From the NCBI GenBank assembly GCA_020630455.1, contig JAHDBK010000137.1, positions 1-8,362 on the forward strand: a DNA stretch of 8,362 nt, written 5' to 3'. A model generated the notes under the pieces. The model saw only the letters and a program-made list of their open reading frames with translations. It ran no database searches and was not told the origin of the DNA. Made by a program: the position numbers and the translations under genes. Position 1 is the first letter of the stretch; the number at the start of each line of letters is the position of its first letter. This DNA comes from Saprospiraceae bacterium (lineage in GTDB: Bacteria > Bacteroidota > Bacteroidia > Chitinophagales > Saprospiraceae). Shown here piece by piece: positions 5,958 to 8,362 of the stretch.

Positions 5958-8192
5958 ATGAAAGAAAGTATAAAAAATTGGTTCTATACTTTTCCTATTC
6001 AATTGATTGTACTTCATTTGAAAAGCAATTTAGTATTGCTTTTTGTTTGGTTGATTACCTTGGCCTTGGCTTTAGGTTTGGCAGGGGGCAAAATGGGATT
6101 TACTTACTTATTGCTCACACCTGAGTATTTTGGAGAGGTTGGTTTTTGGAGTTTTTTTTGGATTGGCTTGACCTTCGGTGCATTTCTAGTAACATGGAAT
6201 ATTACTACTTACATTTTACATTCTCCATTATTTCCATTTTTGGCATCTTTAAGAAGACCATTTACAAAATTTTTTCTCAACAATGGGCTTATCCCTGCCG
6301 TCTTTTTACTTATCTTTTTATGGAGAATAATTGATTATCAATGGTATTACGAATGTTGGAGTGTGGGTACTATTTTTAATAATATTTCAGGTTTTATTTC
6401 GGGTTTATTATTCACTTTAATTATTACTATATTTTATTTTACCTTTACAAATAAAGACATCTATAATTTTGTAATGCCCGATGATAAAAAGCCTCCTAAT
6501 TTAGATAAGCCCGTATTGCCTGGCAATAAAACCATGACGGTAGATAATATTATTAATACCAAAACAAATATTCGTTCTTATCTGACTGAAACATTTAAGT
6601 GGAGACCTGTTAGGAGTGTTGCTCACTATGAAGAAAAATACATCCTAGACGTTTTTAAGCAAAATCACGTGAATGCTATTGTCATTCAAACAGTTGGCAT
6701 TATGGTATTGATTACAACAGGTTATCTTATAGAGAATCCTTATTTTAGAATACCTGCAGGAGCCAGCTTTTTCATTTTCCTATCTGTTGCTACTTCAATT
6801 GCAGGTGTAATGAGTTATTGGTTACATAAATGGACTAATTTTATAACAATAACATTATTAATTATTATTAATTCAATTACTAAACAAGGATGGGTAGAAC
6901 ATAAGAATCTTGCTTTTGGATTGGTTTATGACCAAGAAAAAACAGAATATAGTTTCAAGCATATGCAAAAACTCCATTCTGCTGAAAACATTCAAAAAGA
7001 TAAAGAGATTACTTTATCAATTTTAAAAAAATGGAAAAAAAACCTACCAAAAAGTCAACTCAAAAAGAAACCTAAACTCGTCATGATTGGTACTAGTGGA
7101 GGAGGATTAAGAGCAGCACTTTGGACGATGCAAGTATTACAACAGACCAATAAAGAAACGAATGGAAAATTAATGGATCACACTGTTTTGATGACGGGGG
7201 CTTCTGGTGGCATTATTGCTCATACTTATTTTAGGGAATTATTATTACAAAAAAAACAAGGAAAAAATATTGATTTATATCATCAAAAATATTTAGAAAA
7301 CATGGGTAAAGACCTATTAAATCCTATTGTCTTTACTGTAATTTCTAATGATATTTTCATGCCTTGGAATAAATTTGAAGAAGACGGTCAAAAATACCCT
7401 AAAGATAGAGGATATATATTCGAAGCCGAATTGAATAAAATTACCGATAATGCTTTTAGTAAACGATTAAAAGACTATAAGGAACCTGAACTAAATGCCG
7501 AAATACCGATGTTGTTTATTAGTCCAGCAGTAGTAAACGATGGTCGGCGGTTAATCATGTCTCCATTGGGTGTTTCTTATATGGCGACTCCTCCTCAAGG
7601 TGAAAAATATTATGAAATTGGAAATGATGCTATTGATTTTGGTAAATTATTTGAAAAGCAAAAAGCAGAAAACCTAAGGGTTTCAACTGCGGTCAGAGCT
7701 AACGCATCTTTTCCTTATATATTACCCAATGTGGCACTCCCCTCTGAACCTCGTATAGAATTAGCGGATGCTGGATTTATGGACAATATGGGGCTTCATA
7801 ATAGTTATCGATTCGCACATGTATTCAAAGATTGGATTAAAGAAAACACAAGTGGAATAGTCTTTGTTGTGGTCAGAGGAAGTGACCCTCAAGACAAACC
7901 CATTTCTGAAAGACAAGGACTGGTAGAATCCGCTATTAATCCAATCCGAATCATGAGAAGAATCGTCGATATTCAAGACTTTGAACAAGATACTTATCTA
8001 GCTTATACCATGGAACTATTTGGTGAAGATTTCATTGACTTTATTCCTTTTACCTATCAAGAAAGTAAAAATACTCAAAGAGCATCTATGAGTTTTCATT
8101 TAACTAAAAGAGAAAAAATAGATGTCATCAATTCTTTCTATCAAGAACACAATCAAGAAAGTTTAAAACGCCTAAAAGAAGTTCTAAGATAG
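5958..8192 (+). CDS. Polytopic membrane protein with patatin-like phospholipase domain
   Basis: A 744-residue protein: membrane-embedded N-terminal half, patatin-like lipase C-terminal half. Hydrophobic segments lie near 24-42, 64-86, 110-123, 143-163, 240-257, 268-286 and 293-306, with a soluble loop at about 165-235. The patatin domain starts near 372. It has an oxyanion-hole motif SGGGLR (380-385), nucleophile S416 in GASGG (414-418), a VRANASFPYILP block (579-590) like the one preceding the catalytic Asp in patatins, and D604 in DAG (604-606). The Ser-Asp dyad is intact, so acyl-ester hydrolysis of membrane lipids is likely; the actual substrate is not shown. The catalytic half probably faces the cytoplasm if an even number of helices precede it, but I count about seven, so topology is open. 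It follows the CNNM gene by 52 bases with no promoter I can see between, so co-transcription is possible. Confidence 0.9.
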   Translation: MKESIKNWFYTFPIQLIVLHLKSNLVLLFVWLITLALALGLAGGKMGFTYLLLTPEYFGEVGFWSFFWIGLTFGAFLVTWNITTYILHSPLFPFLASLRRPFTKFFLNNGLIPAVFLLIFLWRIIDYQWYYECWSVGTIFNNISGFISGLLFTLIITIFYFTFTNKDIYNFVMPDDKKPPNLDKPVLPGNKTMTVDNIINTKTNIRSYLTETFKWRPVRSVAHYEEKYILDVFKQNHVNAIVIQTVGIMVLITTGYLIENPYFRIPAGASFFIFLSVATSIAGVMSYWLHKWTNFITITLLIIINSITKQGWVEHKNLAFGLVYDQEKTEYSFKHMQKLHSAENIQKDKEITLSILKKWKKNLPKSQLKKKPKLVMIGTSGGGLRAALWTMQVLQQTNKETNGKLMDHTVLMTGASGGIIAHTYFRELLLQKKQGKNIDLYHQKYLENMGKDLLNPIVFTVISNDIFMPWNKFEEDGQKYPKDRGYIFEAELNKITDNAFSKRLKDYKEPELNAEIPMLFISPAVVNDGRRLIMSPLGVSYMATPPQGEKYYEIGNDAIDFGKLFEKQKAENLRVSTAVRANASFPYILPNVALPSEPRIELADAGFMDNMGLHNSYRFAHVFKDWIKENTSGIVFVVVRGSDPQDKPISERQGLVESAINPIRIMRRIVDIQDFEQDTYLAYTMELFGEDFIDFIPFTYQESKNTQRASMSFHLTKREKIDVINSFYQEHNQESLKRLKEVLR

Positions 8193-8196
8193 AAAA

Positions 8197-8362
8197 CTAT
8201 TTCAAGTAATTTTCATTAAAGAATTCCATATAATTGCTCATAGTTCTCAACTTAAGTATTTCTCTATAATTCGATTGAGCTACTACACAAAACTGAGCAT
8301 TAACGTCTTTACCTAAAAAAGCTTCCATATTAGATAACACTTCATTATAATACTGCATAGCA
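8197..8362 (-). CDS. Hypothetical protein, C-terminal fragment (gene runs off window)
   Basis: On the minus strand an open frame enters at the window edge and runs for 54 codons to a TAG at 8197-8199. The visible peptide starts AMQYYNEVLSNMEAFLGKDV and ends MEFFNENYLK. It is a mix of charged and aromatic residues with no membrane segment or signal. The methionine at the second visible codon could in principle be the start, but the frame is open to the edge and a longer gene is more likely. It is convergent with the patatin gene, with only four bases between the two stop codons and no room for a separate terminator. The family is not recognised. Confidence 0.6.
   Translation of the reverse strand, partial: AMQYYNEVLSNMEAFLGKDVNAQFCVVAQSNYREILKLRTMSNYMEFFNENYLK

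Noticed and set aside
6146..6334. Alternative-frame plus-strand peptide inside the patatin gene
   Set aside because: It lies within the membrane-coding part of the real gene in another frame and has no motif.
7761..7988. Minus-strand frame inside the patatin gene
   Set aside because: It is antisense to the catalytic Asp region, which is conserved in the sense frame.

Overview
The window is AT-rich and looks like ordinary chromosomal DNA from a member of the phylum Bacteroidota. The evidence is the TAnnTTTG-type promoter -7 boxes upstream of several genes, the near absence of Shine-Dalgarno sequences, a TPR-sensor histidine kinase paired with a LytTR response regulator, and the style of the CNNM/CBS and patatin proteins. 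The class (Flavobacteriia, Saprospiria, Chitinophagia or other) cannot be fixed from the sequence alone.

Left end (1-766): a small Cys-containing lipoprotein gene on the minus strand is divergent from a GSII-type (eukaryote-like) glutamine synthetase gene on the plus strand. They share a 304-base, very AT-rich intergenic region in which each gene has a TACCTTTG -7 box. The synthetase gene (767-1816) keeps all the metal and substrate motifs and ends in a lysine-rich tail. Two tandem hairpin-plus-T-tract terminators follow it.

Middle (1891-4404): a promoter that begins inside the T tail of the second terminator drives a two-gene signalling operon. The first gene encodes a membrane histidine kinase with a signal peptide, a helical TPR-like periplasmic region, one transmembrane helix and a HisKA_2/HATPase core. 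The second encodes a receiver-LytTR DNA-binding regulator that overlaps the kinase by 14 bases. The kinase appears to use a TTG start. The regulon is unknown; proximity to glutamine synthetase does not show a nitrogen role.

Spacer 4405-4615: this is the least explained part of the window. It packs three small hairpins (one with a C(UACG)G tetraloop), two 7-bp inverted repeats spanning about 100-140 bases, a 12-bp direct repeat whose second copy carries the next promoter's -7 box, and no convincing gene. It may be a terminator plus promoter, or a small interspersed repeat.

Right end (4616-8362): a CNNM/CBS/CorC_HlyC membrane transporter-type protein is followed 52 bases later by a large polytopic membrane protein with a C-terminal patatin-like phospholipase domain and an intact Ser-Asp dyad. 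A minus-strand gene of unknown function converges on it, leaving only 4 bases between stop codons, and runs off the window.

I see no phage, CRISPR, toxin-antitoxin, insertion sequence, rRNA or tRNA genes, and no clear evidence of a new multi-gene defence or metabolic system.
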